Below, in pieces: positions 48,723 through 58,442 of a stretch of 64,000 bases of DNA; the stretch's first letter is position 1; the number at the start of each line of letters is the position of its first letter. The notes under the pieces were generated by a model. It made no database searches, was not told the origin of the DNA, and saw only the letters and a list, made by a program, of their open reading frames with translations. Source of the DNA: Yponomeuta sedellus. Its lineage: Eukaryota; Arthropoda; Insecta; Lepidoptera; Yponomeutidae. Both the position numbers and the translations under genes were made by a program. Location of the stretch: NCBI GenBank assembly GCA_934045075.1, contig CAKOGX010000007.1:1-64000 (forward strand). Direction: 5' to 3'.

Positions 48723-49532
48723 GGTTACGCGGGGGAATGCATTTACGCACTTCACCGCTCTGCTGTCAGGGGACAACAGAGCGGCTTCGTGTGGGACTCC
48801 CAGCGACACGGAGCTGGCATAACCTCCGTGACGACTGGACTACCCACTAAACCCCCGCGGTGATCCTCCTCTCCTCTACCGGGTCGCGGGGTAGGCCATA
48901 GGCTAAATCACCGCGACCCGGCAAGAGGTCGCCCCGTGAGGGGCTCGACTGGTGGGGGAGCCAGAGTGGCTCCCCAGCGGCGCCCCCTGCCCCATCGCAA
49001 CGCCTCATACGATGGGGCAAGGAAACGCCGCGTCTCCTCAGGGGGGCCCTATAGGCCCCCATACGCTCCAACGCGCCGCCCTCCCCCGACCCATTGCCCA
49101 TACAATAGGACAAGAGGAGGGCGGCGCATCGCTGCGAGGCCCGTCGCGTCGCTCACCAGCGCTTCTCTGATGAAGCAGAGAAGGTGGAGAGCGAGCGCGC
49201 GGGCCCTCTCTGTGCTGGAAGGCACCCCCGGATCACGCAGGGGCGCCTTCCAGCCCGCCGTGTTAGAGGCAGAGGGTCCCCTGACCCTCCGCCCACGGCC
49301 CTCTGGTCCGACTGGTACGAGGCGCACGAGGCGCCCCCCCCAGCCGGACCTCCTACTCTTGGTCGCCTGGGTCCCGCTCCACGGTGTGAAGCAGGGCCCA
49401 AGCGACGCCACCTCCGACCGCTCCAAGGAGCGGTCCCTCCGTGGTTGCTCTTAGTTTCACCGTGGGTGGCCGTCCAACACCCACGGCTACTTAGCCCCCT
49501 CGCCACGACAAGGCGGCAACCGTCGAGGGGGA
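48723..49532 (-). mobile_element. SGE-1 copy 19 (divergent subtype 1b)
   Basis: About 810 bp. The 3' fold carries an extra GACACGGAG..CTCCGTGAC hairpin. The core has CAACGCCTCATACG instead of the usual short loop. P4 is a 9-bp CCGTGGGTG/CACCCACGG and J4/2 reads C-T-A-A. The same subtype supplies the right half of copy 11. Confidence 0.83.
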
Positions 49533-49556
49533 GGTTAGGTTAGGTTAGGTTAGGTT
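49533..49556 (+). repeat. (TTAGG)n telomeric tract
   Basis: About 4-5 units between SGE-1 copy 19 and SGE-2 copy 2, again with two 5' ends facing each other. Confidence 0.95.
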
Positions 49557-49715
49557 GGGGTGCGATGCCAGATAACCTTCACGTGTACCCCTCCGCTTTC
49601 CGTTCCATCTGATTCTATGAACCAGGTGGAGGGGCAAGTGGTGGGGTCGGTGCACCCTGAGCGTTAGTCAGTAAGTTGTTAACGGAACTTACTGGCTAAC
49701 GGCGAATAATCTGGC
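49557..49715 (+). ncRNA. HDV-like self-cleaving ribozyme at the SGE-2 5' end, copy 2
   Basis: P1 GGGGTGC/GCACCCT (49557-49563 with 49652-49658), J1/2 GAT and P2 GCCAGAT/ATCTGGC (49567-49573 with 49709-49715) are as in copy 1. P4 is CGTTAGTCAGTAAGTT/AACTTACTGGCTAACG (49662-49677 with 49686-49701). J4/2 reads GCGAATA with C at 49703. Compared with copy 1, two P4 pairs switch from C-G and G-C to T-A and A-T. The L3 helix switches G-C to A-T (GCCC/GGGC to ACCC/GGGT), and P1.1 changes from GG to GA yet can still pair with TC. Confidence 0.75.
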
Positions 49716-50641
49716 GGGAGGGGTCGCGTGGGCCCTGTTTCACTTTGTGGAGCGGGACCCAGGCGACCAACCGATTGAAGGACCGACTGGGGGGGGCGCC
49801 GCTGCGCGAAAGCGCGCGCGCCTCGTACCAGTCGGACCAGAGTGGCCGTGGGCGGAGGGTCGGGGGACCCTCTGCCTCCATCACGGCGGGAGGGGTCGCG
49901 TGGGCCCTGTTTCACTTTGTGGAGCGGGACCCAGGTGACCAACCGAATGAAGGACCGACTGGGGGGGGCGCTGCTGCGCGGAAGCGCGCGCGCCTCGTAC
50001 CAGTCGGACCAGAGTGGCCGCCGGGACGCGGAGGGTCGGGGGACCCTCTGCCTCCATCACGGCGGGCCGGAAGGCGCCCTTGCGTGTTCCGAGGGTGCCT
50101 TCTGGCACGGAGGGGGCCCGCGCGGTCGCTCACCGCCTTCTCTGCTTTCAGAGAAGTGCTGGTGGGCGACGTGACGGGCCTCAAGTGTGGGGCGTGTGGG
50201 GGCCAACAGTTGACATTGGCCCCCATGCTCCCCAACGAGGAGGTGCGCCGCCCTCCTCTAATCCCATTGGACCACACAACAATGGGATGGAGGGGGAGGC
50301 GCGTTGGGGCGTGTGGTGGCCAAGGGGTTCGCACTTGGCCACTATGCGCTCCAACGAAGAGATGCGGCGTTCCCTCGCCCCGTCGTTCGGTCCGATGCGA
50401 TGGGGCAGGGGCGCCGCCGAAGGAGTGCCCGAAAGGGCGCCCGCAGACGGGGTCGCGGAAGTGTGCGTAAGCGTCCCCGTGGCCCCGTCCTTTGCGGTGC
50501 GGAGGAACACCCCAGGAGTTTTAGTCGGTATACCGCCCTTTTCAGGGCGGGGAGTCCGACATAACCACTGTGCTCCCCCGAGCCGGTGGTACCCGTAATT
50601 GGGGTTTCTCCTGGGTGAAAAAAAAAAAAAAAAAAAAAAAA
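49557..50641 (+). mobile_element. SGE-2 copy 2
   Basis: About 1.06 kb plus a 24-nt poly(A) (50618-50641), then GGTTAGG. Longer than copy 1 because a 172-bp block is duplicated in tandem (starts 49713 and 49885). The two copies differ enough (loops, hairpin arms, local insertions) to be informative for covariation. The 3' fold lies at about 50509-50617. Confidence 0.85.
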
Positions 50642-50673
50642 GGTTAGGTTAGGTTAGGTTAGGTTAGGTTAGG
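50642..50673 (+). repeat. (TTAGG)n telomeric tract
   Basis: About 6 units between the SGE-2 poly(A) and the T3 T-run. Confidence 0.95.
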
Positions 50674-50693
50674 TTTTTTTTTTTTTTTTTTTT

Positions 50694-51179
50694 GTAGTGG
50701 GCACACGGTGAAAATCCATCATGGACGCCAGGGAAGGGAGGCCCTGGCAGTGTCGGACTCCTACCGACTAAAAACACCGTGTACCCACTGTGTGTGAGGT
50801 ATACCCAGGAGGGGCCGCGCTTTCGGTTTACACTTTCCCTCCAGAGGTATGGGTGATTATGGGTGTAAGTGTAAGTATTTTTGTGGAGTAGTGATTTTGG
50901 TGGGATATAATGTAGGTATAAATATAATTATCAATATATATGTATGAATATGAATATAAATATATAACAATATATAATTATAAAGAATGGTATGAAGTGT
51001 TTAATTGATGAACGAATATTTATGAGGTAGATAAACTTAAAATTTGTTGGAATTAGTGACTGGACACTTGTGTTATTACATAAACTATAGTTGTGTTATT
51101 GCAGTATCTAAAGATTGGAGATTATTTACAAGGTTTATTAGCTTAGACTTAAGTTAGCTTAGAATTTTATCAGTGATTT

Positions 51180-51213
<34 letters not shown>

Positions 51214-51319
51214 CTGGTAGCTTAGACGTTAGTTAGCTTAGTTTTTTTTTTTTTTTATTTATTTCTTTTTTTTATTTTTTTATTTTTTTTTTTTTATTTT
51301 TTTTTTTTTTATTTTTTTT

Positions 51320-51388
<69 letters not shown>

Positions 51389-51633
51389 ACACTTATTATA
51401 TTACACTTATAACATTGCGCTTAACTAAGTATGATACTTACTACTATACTGATGATACTTCGTGACTGGGCAGTTATGTTATTACATGTACTACAGTTAT
51501 ATCATTGCAGTATCCAACGATTAATGATTATTTACAATGTAGATAAACTTAGAATTTACCAATTAAATCCTTTAATTTACATTTATGCTATATACAGGCA
51601 TTTAGTCACTTTCCTCTGACTCGCTGCCGGAAC
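50694..51633 (-). other. T3 3' UTR
   Basis: Terminal fold at 50694-50787, then an AT-rich stretch with internal T-runs (51181-51213, 51242-51255 and a long run to 51384). These are A-runs in the RNA and match the point where C1 switches template. No gene seen. Confidence 0.75.
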
Positions 51634-52464
51634 TCAAGTGCGGCTGCCGGGCTCCAACTGAGCCGATGAAGGATGTACGCCAAGGAGAGCCTCTCTCGGA
51701 GGAACAAGCTCTCTGGGGCAGGTTGTTCGTGGGGCTATTGTGTTATAGTGAAACAGCCTGGGGTACTCGGGGTGGTCTCTCAGTCTCCCGTTTAGGTAGT
51801 TGGAGTGTTTGGTTTTGAAGTGTCTAATTATGTTTCTGCTTGTAAAGAAGGACCCGCACAGCACGCATTGCGTTTCCCCTTTACCTCGGTTGTTAATGCC
51901 AACCGGGTGAGTGTGCGGCGTGTTTGGCGTTTGTTGCCGGCCTGAGGTAGCTGTAGGTCCAGATTGATTGGCGCGAGGCGTGGGCACGAAGCAAGAGAGA
52001 GCCGGCAGTGCGCCGCGCTCGTCCCCGCGTGAAGGAGTCGCGGGGACAGAGTGCGGCGGGACGCGCTCACTCGAGGCGCTCGGTGGGGGGTCGGGTGTTG
52101 GTGTGGGTACTCTGGAGAGGCTAGCATTTATATTCTCAGAGGGCACAGGGGGCAGCCCATTGTCAGCGTGGAGACCGCGTTCCCTATAAAGCGAGCCAAG
52201 GGCGGCCCTCAGCTGGGAGTCGAGCGCAGGTGTAGGTGGTCTGGTGGCCGCGTCGTGGATTCCAGTGCGAGCGCCCTGAGTCTCTTGTTGCAGCAACACG
52301 CGTGAAAGATTGTTGTTGGCTTGTGTTAGCATCAAATTGATGTAGAGAGTTTGTTGGAGGGTGTCCCTGGCGCCTTGCAACTCAAGCTTGACGGCCGCCA
52401 ATTCCTGCCTCACGGTGCTGAGCTCGAGTGCAGAGGCCTCGCAGTGGTCGCATGTGGCCGACAT
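51634..52464 (-). CDS. T3 ORF3: coiled-coil / C2H2 zinc-finger protein, altered C-terminus
   Basis: 276 aa from ATG at 52464 (MSATCDHCEASALELS). Residues about 10-70 look like a coiled coil (LSTVRQELAAVKLELQGARD). The middle is Pro/Ser/Thr-rich and probably disordered. A single C-x2-C-x11-H-x4-H finger follows (CVLC..HFKTKH), then a conserved stretch (YLNGRLRDHPEYPRLFHYN). A 13-bp difference from T4 near the 3' end shifts the frame, so the acidic Ser tail of T4 ORF3 is replaced by GVHPSSAQLEPGSRT. I do not recognise the family. It lies downstream of ORF2 on the same strand, which is unusual for these elements, and it is kept open in a copy that has lost ORF2. Confidence 0.72.
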   Translation of the reverse strand: MSATCDHCEASALELSTVRQELAAVKLELQGARDTLQQTLYINLMLTQANNNLSRVLLQQETQGARTGIHDAATRPPTPALDSQLRAALGSLYRERGLHADNGLPPVPSENINASLSRVPTPTPDPPPSASSERVPPHSVPATPSRGDERGALPALSCFVPTPRANQSGPTATSGRQQTPNTPHTHPVGINNRGKGETQCVLCGSFFTSRNIIRHFKTKHSNYLNGRLRDHPEYPRLFHYNTIAPRTTCPRELVPPREALLGVHPSSAQLEPGSRT

Positions 52465-52849
52465 AGTTGGTATTAGATGTCAGAAATTTTTGAAATAGAA
52501 AATACTATATTATATAACATACAGCATACAATAACAATTGTTAAAGGGTAGCGACACCTAATCATTGGATACAATACAGGTAGCTGCAGTGACGGCTGAC
52601 ATTCTTATTATGATTAGATTGTTAAACTTACAATAGTGATATCAGTTGACGATGACTTAAGCATAGTACATAATTGTATAAATGAAAGTGTAACACTAAG
52701 CCGTATTGACTGTGAAGGTGGTAGTATTGTTTTGTAGTACACGTGTATGCCATAATAAATTCAATATAATATTTAATATAATACAATATTTAATATATTA
52801 CTATAAATGACCGTTAAATATATATTAAGTACCATTAAAATGTTTAAGA
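52465..52849 (-). other. T3 spacer between ORF2 remnant and ORF3
   Basis: AT-rich, without coding frames, nearly the same as 58443-58801 in T4. It may hold the leader by which ORF3 is expressed; no promoter is evident. Confidence 0.55.
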
Positions 52850-53299
52850 TTAAATAATATGAAACATGTTAGAAGTGTCGTGTAATAGGTGATCGAGTCG
52901 TTGTAGGGTGTTATGTTGGTCAATTCGAGGTGGGACATAAATAGAAGTTAAATTTAGTCTCTTACCGGTGTTATCTGAGACTTGTATGGTGCAAGTGTTG
53001 GAGTCAGAAGATTTAGCCATACCGAGCGTGCTGAAGGCGTTGGTTTTAGTTAAAATGACAGCTTGAATAGGACGATCGGATGAAAATTTGTGTGTAGTGT
53101 AGCCGGAAATATTCTTGAAATTACGGTTTCTACCAGTGTAAGGTTCACATATAAAGGCGATATCGCAGTCGTTATTAGTGAGGAATATTTCTAAGTCGTG
53201 AAGTGCGCTTCTGCCATGGCCAAGGTTGATCTGTATACATTTATAACAAAAATTGCGGTTGATTGATAGGTGAGTAACGTGTAGTGAGTTAGGAGCCAT
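52850..53299 (-). pseudogene. T3 ORF2 remnant: first 149 codons of the endonuclease
   Basis: Starts at the same ATG as T4 ORF2 with nearly identical sequence (MAPNSLHVTHLSINRNFCYK) and includes the E of CEPYTG. It stops right after HII, exactly before the catalytic GDFN motif, because of the deletion. Half an endonuclease cannot cut DNA. The ATG overlaps the ORF1 stop by 11 nt as in T4. Confidence 0.88.
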
Positions 53300-54656
53300 A
53301 ATCGATGCGGCTGCGGGTCTTTTCTGTCATATGCTGAACCCGGGGGCAAAAGTTAGAGGTGGCGCTGTGTGTGGTGGGCTTATGTGTGTTATGTTTTTTG
53401 TTAAAGTCTAAACAGTTGAGGCATTTAGCAGCTTCAGGATCTTTTTTATCTGGGCAGTTTTTGTACGTGTGAGTATGTGAGGCGCAATGGGAGCAGGCCG
53501 TCGCCTCCGAGGTGCATCGGGCGCGAGTGTGGCCGAATTGTAGGCAGCTAAAGCACTGCAACATGGGGACGTAGTCTTCCACGTGAATCCTTTGGTGGTC
53601 CACGTTTAATTTTCCGGCCTCGGTCGCGGCTTTCCAGATCGGAGGCGACACCATTAGTACCGCGTTGTATAGTTTTTGGCTCTTGTTGCCTCGTTTATAT
53701 TTGAACTCAAGATCTTGTTTGTGGGGGTTTATGTCCGTAATAGTTTTATTCTGAGAGATAATAATCTCACAGAGCTCCTCAGGTGGCATATCAGCCGGGA
53801 CGCCCTTAAGTATTATCATTGGCTTAAGGCTCTTGGCGGTTTCCGCCTCCAGTTGGCAGTTTGATTTTTCAAGCTTTTCGAGCGCTACTCGTCTGTGCTC
53901 CAGGCTGTCAAACTCCACACGAATTTTGTTGTTGGAAACATGTTTCACGGCAGCCGGTGTGAACTGCGTGTCTCTAAAAGACACGCTCTGTCGCCAGCGC
54001 TGCATGGTCTCCTCCGAGCTCTTCGCTTGGCCCTTGGAGGAGACAATGATTGCCGGTTTGGTTGAGGGCAGAGAGGGCTTTTTGTTTTCAGTAGGGCCAG
54101 CCGCTATTGATGCATATGTAGCCCTAGCATGTGGGAATGTCGGTGGTTTGGACTGGAGTTTTGCAACCTCCTCCTTGATTGTCTCCCTGATCATCATGAC
54201 GGAGGCCTTGTCTAATGTTGTAGTGGTTGTTTGGGAGTCGGCAGTGGCGGCGCTTCTAGCGCAGTATACTTGGACGGAGAGCTCGATGCCGCGGACCAAG
54301 CCGATGATGTCACTTTTGTTGCTCTTTGTAAGACTTTTGCCCTCGCTGAGCTTGGAGAGGATGGCTTGGGTTTTTGCGAGGAGGTCTGCTTTTAGTTTGT
54401 CAGTTTCAGACTCTGACAGACATTCGTCTGCCTCAGCCTGCCCTAGACCCGCCAGTTGGGAGGCAGCCCGGGAGAACGCAGGCAGCGGTTGAGGTAGTAG
54501 GGGTTGTGGTTGTGGCTCCGGCAAGGTTGGAGGGATATTGGCAGGTGTGGCGGATACCGAGTCTTGGCTGCCATATTTAAGAGGAGTGAAGTTGGAGCAG
54601 TCGAGATCATCATCGCCAGAAGGGCGTGGAGGCTGTTTAATGGGTGATCTTAACAT
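53289..54656 (-). CDS. T3 ORF1: gag-like zinc-knuckle protein
   Basis: I place the start at the ATG at 54656 (MLRSPIKQPP), giving 455 aa, because T0 ORF1 starts the same way; ten more upstream codons are open. A Pro-rich N-terminus is followed by a helical segment (SEGKSLTKSNKSDIIGLVRG), a charged helix (IRETIKEEVAKLQS) and an RRM-like central domain (KIRVEFDSLEHRRVALEKLE, PMIILKGVPADMPPEELCEI). Three Cys/His knuckles come last: CFSCLQFGHTRARC, CSHC..H..C and CLNC..H..C. It differs from T4 ORF1 by one visible residue (VYC versus VFC). Intact despite the loss of ORF2. Confidence 0.9.
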   Translation of the reverse strand: MLRSPIKQPPRPSGDDDLDCSNFTPLKYGSQDSVSATPANIPPTLPEPQPQPLLPQPLPAFSRAASQLAGLGQAEADECLSESETDKLKADLLAKTQAILSKLSEGKSLTKSNKSDIIGLVRGIELSVQVYCARSAATADSQTTTTTLDKASVMMIRETIKEEVAKLQSKPPTFPHARATYASIAAGPTENKKPSLPSTKPAIIVSSKGQAKSSEETMQRWRQSVSFRDTQFTPAAVKHVSNNKIRVEFDSLEHRRVALEKLEKSNCQLEAETAKSLKPMIILKGVPADMPPEELCEIIISQNKTITDINPHKQDLEFKYKRGNKSQKLYNAVLMVSPPIWKAATEAGKLNVDHQRIHVEDYVPMLQCFSCLQFGHTRARCTSEATACSHCASHTHTYKNCPDKKDPEAAKCLNCLDFNKKHNTHKPTTHSATSNFCPRVQHMTEKTRSRIDYGS

Positions 54657-54739
54657 GGTTATAGTCAACTTAAATGATAGAAACAAGTCATTGAGTATCG
54701 GAAATTAAGAGCACTTACAGGCGGTGCTAGGGATTTTCT

Positions 54740-55520
54740 TCACCTCCGGCAAACGAGTGACACGCGGTGACTCCGGTGACCTGTCACCAGGTGACATGCG
54801 GCAACTCCGGCGACACACGGCAACCTGAGGTGACTTGAGGTGACTCGAGGTGACTCCGGCGACTTGTCACCAAGTGACAAACGGTGACTTGAGGTGACTC
54901 GAGGTGACTCCGGCGACTTGTCACCAAGTGACAAACGGTGACTTGAAGGGACCTGTCACCGATGACTCGAAGTGACTGCGGTGACCTGTCACTGAGTGAC
55001 AGACGGTGACTTGAGGAGACCTGTCACCGGTGACTCGAGGTGACTCCGGCGACTTGTCACCGAGTGACAAACGGTGACTTGAAGGGACCTGTCACCGGTG
55101 ACTCGAGGTGACACCCGGTGACTTGAGGTGACTTGTAGACGACTTTTAAAGAAACACTTGGTGACACTGAGAGACACTAGGCGACTTGTCGTCGACCCGT
55201 AACCAACACTTGGTGACACTTGGTGACTTGTAGTCAACTTGTAACCGACACTTAGAACTGGGAGACAAAAGGTGACCTAAAGTGACATGTTGCCGACTTG
55301 TCACCAACACTTGGTGACACTTGGTGACTTGTAGTCAACTTGTAACCGACACTTAGTGAGAACTGGGAGACAAAAGGTGACCTAAGGTGACTTGTTGCCA
55401 ACTTGTCACCAACACTTGGTGACACTTGGTGACTTGTAGACAACTTGTAACCGACACTTAGTGAGAACTGGGAGACAAAAGGTGACCTAAAGTGACATGT
55501 TGCCGACTTGTCACCAGCAC
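54740..55520 (-). repeat. T3 5' UTR GTGAC-rich minisatellite
   Basis: Variants of GGTGACTCGAGGTGACTCC and its complement GTCACC recur every 10-20 bases, with higher-order units of about 56 bp (54840-54960) and about 120 bp (55190-55510). Because GGTGAC and GTCACC alternate, the RNA can form many small hairpins. The array starts again at the right edge of the window in T4. Frames of 60-80 codons across it are repeat artefacts. Confidence 0.85.
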
Positions 55521-55561
55521 GCGAAAGCTCGACTAGTCCGGTAGACGGCTCGGAGGAGACT

Positions 55562-55623
55562 GGTTAGGTTAGGTTAGGTTAGGTTAGGTTAGGTTAGGTT
55601 AGGTTAGGTTAGGTTAGGTTAGG
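55562..55623 (+). repeat. (TTAGG)n telomeric tract
   Basis: About 12 perfect units between the T3 5' end and SGE-1 copy 20. Confidence 0.95.
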
Positions 55624-55639
55624 TTTTTTTTTTTTTTTT

Positions 55640-56454
55640 GGTAACGCGGGGGAATGCATTTACGCACTTCACCACTCTGCTGTCAGGGGACAACAGAGCG
55701 GCTTCGTGTGGGACTCCCAGCCCGAGGGCTGGACTACCCACTAAACCCCCGCGGTGATCCTCCTCTCCTCTACCGGGTCGCGGGGTAGGCCAAAGGTTAA
55801 ATCACCGCGACCCGGCAAGAGGTCGCCCCTCCACGTGAGGGGCTCGACTAGTGGGGGAGCCAAAGTGGCTCCCCAGCGGCGCCCCCTGCCCCATCGCTAC
55901 GACGGGGCAAGGAAACGCCGCGTCTCCTCGGGGGGGCCATAAAGGTCCCCATACGCTCCAATGCGCCGCCCCCCCACATCACATTGCTAAAACAATGGGA
56001 CTAGAGGGGGCGGCGCATCGCTGCGAGGCCCGTCGCGTCGCTCACCAGCGCTTCTCTGAGGACAGAGAAGGCGGAGAGCGAGCGCGCGGGCCCTCTCTGT
56101 GCCGGAAGGCACCCCCGGATCACGCAGGGGCGCCTTCCGGCCCGCCGTGTTAGAGGCGGAGAGTCCCCTGACCCCCCGCCCACGGCCCTGATCCGACTGG
56201 TACGAGGCGCCCGGAGGCGCCCCCCCCAGCCGGACCTCCTCCTCTTGGTCGCTTGGGTCCCACTCCACGGTGTGAAGCAGGGCCCAAGCGACTAAACGGT
56301 CGCGGTGCTGCCCACACAGCACCGCCACCTACTGACCGCTCAACTCGCAAGCGAGGAGCGGTCCCTCCGCGGTTGCTCTTTGTTTCACCGTGGTCCCGCA
56401 ACCACGGCTACTAAAGCCCCCTCGCCACGACAAGGCGGCAACCGTCGAGGGGGG
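55640..56454 (-). mobile_element. SGE-1 copy 20 (short form)
   Basis: About 815 bp with J4/2 C-A-A-A and P4 CCGTGGT/ACCACGG. Flanked by the two longest telomeric tracts of the right half. Confidence 0.85.
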
Positions 56455-56455
56455 G

Positions 56456-56558
56456 GTTAGGTTAGGTTAGGTTAGGTTAGGTTAGGTTAGGTTAGGTTAG
56501 GTTAGGTTAGGTTAGGTTAGGTTAGGTTAGGTTAGGTTAGGTTAGGTTAGGTTAGGTT

Positions 56559-56561
<3 letters not shown>
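56456..56561 (+). repeat. Longest (TTAGG)n tract in the window
   Basis: About 21 perfect TTAGG units. Confidence 0.95.
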
Positions 56562-56609
<48 letters not shown>

Positions 56610-56610
<1 letters not shown>

Positions 56611-57203
56611 TGGTGGGCACACGGTGAAAATCCATCATGGACGCCAGGGAAGGGAGGCCCTGGCAGTGTCGGACTCCTACCGACTAAAAACACCGTGTAC
56701 CCACTGTGTGTGAGGTATACCCAGGAGGGGCCGCGCTTTCGGTTTACACTTTCCCTCCAGTGGTATGGGTGATTATGGGTGTAAGTGTAAGTATTTTTGT
56801 GGAGTAGTGATTTTGGTGGGATATAATGTAGGTATAAATATAATTATCAATATATATGTATGAATATGAATATAAATATATAATTATAAAGAATGGTATG
56901 AAGTGTTTAATTGATGAACGAATATTTATAAGGTAGATAAACTTAAAATTTGTTGGAATTAGTGACTGGACACTTGTGTTATTACATGAACTATAGTTGT
57001 GTTATTGCAGTATCTAAAGATTGGAGATTATTTACAAGGTGGGTAAAATTAGAGTTAGCAATGAATGTTGACTTATAACGTTACACTTAATGAAGTATTT
57101 TATATTTATACAGTATCTGAGATGAAAGAATATTTACAAGGTAGATTAACTAGATTAACCTTTTTATTAGCTTAGACTTAAGTTAGCTTAGAATTTTAGC
57201 AGT

Positions 57204-57267
<64 letters not shown>

Positions 57268-57304
57268 TTTTTTTTATAGTTAAGGTGGCTTAGAATTGTA
57301 GCAG

Positions 57305-57385
<81 letters not shown>

Positions 57386-57566
57386 TCAATACACTTATTA
57401 TATTACACTTATAACATTGCGCTTAACTAAGTATGATACTTACTACTATACTGATGATACTTCGTGACTCGTATCCAACGATTAATGATTATTTACAATG
57501 TAGATAAACTTAGAATTACCAATTAAATCCTTTAATTTACATTTATGCTATATGCAGGCATTTACA
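56610..57566 (-). other. T4 3' UTR
   Basis: Terminal fold at 56610-56703. Two long internal T-runs (57205-57264 and 57308-57383) lie in otherwise AT-rich sequence. No gene; the Lys-rich frames across the T-runs are artefacts. Confidence 0.75.
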
Positions 57567-58442
57567 TTAGTCACTTTCCTCTGACTCGCTGCCGGAACTC
57601 GAGTGCGGCTGCCGGGCTCCAACTGAGCCGATGAAGGACATCCTCACGCCATGTACGCCAAGGAGAGCTTCTCTCGGAGGAACAAGCTCTCTGGGGCAGG
57701 TTGTTCGTGGGGCTATTGTTTTATAGTGAAACAGCCTGGGGTACTCGGGGTGGTCTCTCAGTCTCCCGTTTAGGTAGTTGGAGTGTTTGGTTTTGAAGTG
57801 TCTAATTATGTTTCTGCTTGTAAAGAAGGACCCGCACAGCACGCATTGCGTTCCCCCTTTACCTCGGTTGTTAATGCCAACCGGGTGAGTGTGCGCCGTG
57901 CTTGGCGTTTGTTGCCGGCCTGAGGTAGCTGTAGTTCCAGATTGATTGGCGCGAGGCGTGGGCACGGAGCAAGAGGGAGCCGGCAGTGTGCCGCGCTCGT
58001 CCCCGCGTGAAGGAGTCGCGGGGACAGAGTGCGGCGGGACGCGCTCACTCGAGGCGCTCGGTGGGGGGTCGGGTGTGGGTGTGGGTACTCTGGAGAGGCT
58101 AGCATTTATATTCTCAGAGGGCACAGGGGGCAGCCCATTGTCAGCGTGGAGACCGCGTTCCCTATAAAGCGAGCCAAGGGCGGCCCTCAGCTGGGGGTCG
58201 AGCGCAGGTGTAGGTGGTCTGGTGGCCGCGTCGTGGATTCCAGTGCGAGCGCCCTGAGTCTCTTGCTGCAGCAACACGCGTGAAAGATTGTTGTTGGCTT
58301 GTGTTAGCATCAAATTGGTGTAGAGAGTTCGTTGGAGGGTGTCCCTGGCGCCTTGCAACTCAAGCTTGACGGCCGCCAATTCCTGCCTCACGGTGCTGAG
58401 CTCGAGTGCAGAGGCCTCGCAGTGGTCGCATGTGGCCGACAT
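57567..58442 (-). CDS. T4 ORF3: coiled-coil / C2H2 zinc-finger protein
   Basis: 291 aa from the ATG at 58442 (MSATCDHCEASALE). The frame is open 31 codons further, but that extension is hydrophobic, and T3 has no frame there, so I take the inner start. N-terminal coiled coil, Pro/Ser/Thr-rich middle, one C-x2-C-x11-H-x4-H finger (CVLCGSFFTSRNIIRHFKTKH spans it) and an acidic Ser tail (SSSGSESEESD). Versus T3 I count about 11 amino-acid changes in the shared 260 residues, mostly in the linker, against one in the 465 codons of ORF1. Function unknown; DNA or RNA binding by the finger is an inference. It lies about 360 bases downstream of ORF2. Confidence 0.75.
   Translation of the reverse strand: MSATCDHCEASALELSTVRQELAAVKLELQGARDTLQRTLYTNLMLTQANNNLSRVLLQQETQGARTGIHDAATRPPTPALDPQLRAALGSLYRERGLHADNGLPPVPSENINASLSRVPTPTPDPPPSASSERVPPHSVPATPSRGDERGTLPAPSCSVPTPRANQSGTTATSGRQQTPSTAHTHPVGINNRGKGGTQCVLCGSFFTSRNIIRHFKTKHSNYLNGRLRDHPEYPRLFHYKTIAPRTTCPRELVPPREALLGVHGVRMSFIGSVGARQPHSSSGSESEESD

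Larger units (their letters stand above)
50694..55561 (-). mobile_element. T3: internally deleted TRAS-polarity element with ORF1 and ORF3
   Basis: About 4.9 kb with A tail (T-run 50674-50693). It is nearly identical to T4 over ORF1, the ORF2 start and the 3' half, but lacks about 3.2 kb of ORF2: the sequence jumps from T4-equivalent 58831 to about 62065 at 52848-52853 with one base of shared sequence. ORF1 and ORF3 stay open. It must depend on ORF2 protein from another element such as T4. TTAGG borders both ends. Confidence 0.85.

Noticed and set aside
54740..55443. Short frames in the GTGAC minisatellite
   Set aside because: Periodic repeat without stops in one frame; they vary with repeat units.
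57183..57389. Lysine-only frames over T-runs (also 13007-13210)
   Set aside because: Translation of poly(A)/poly(T) runs, not genes.
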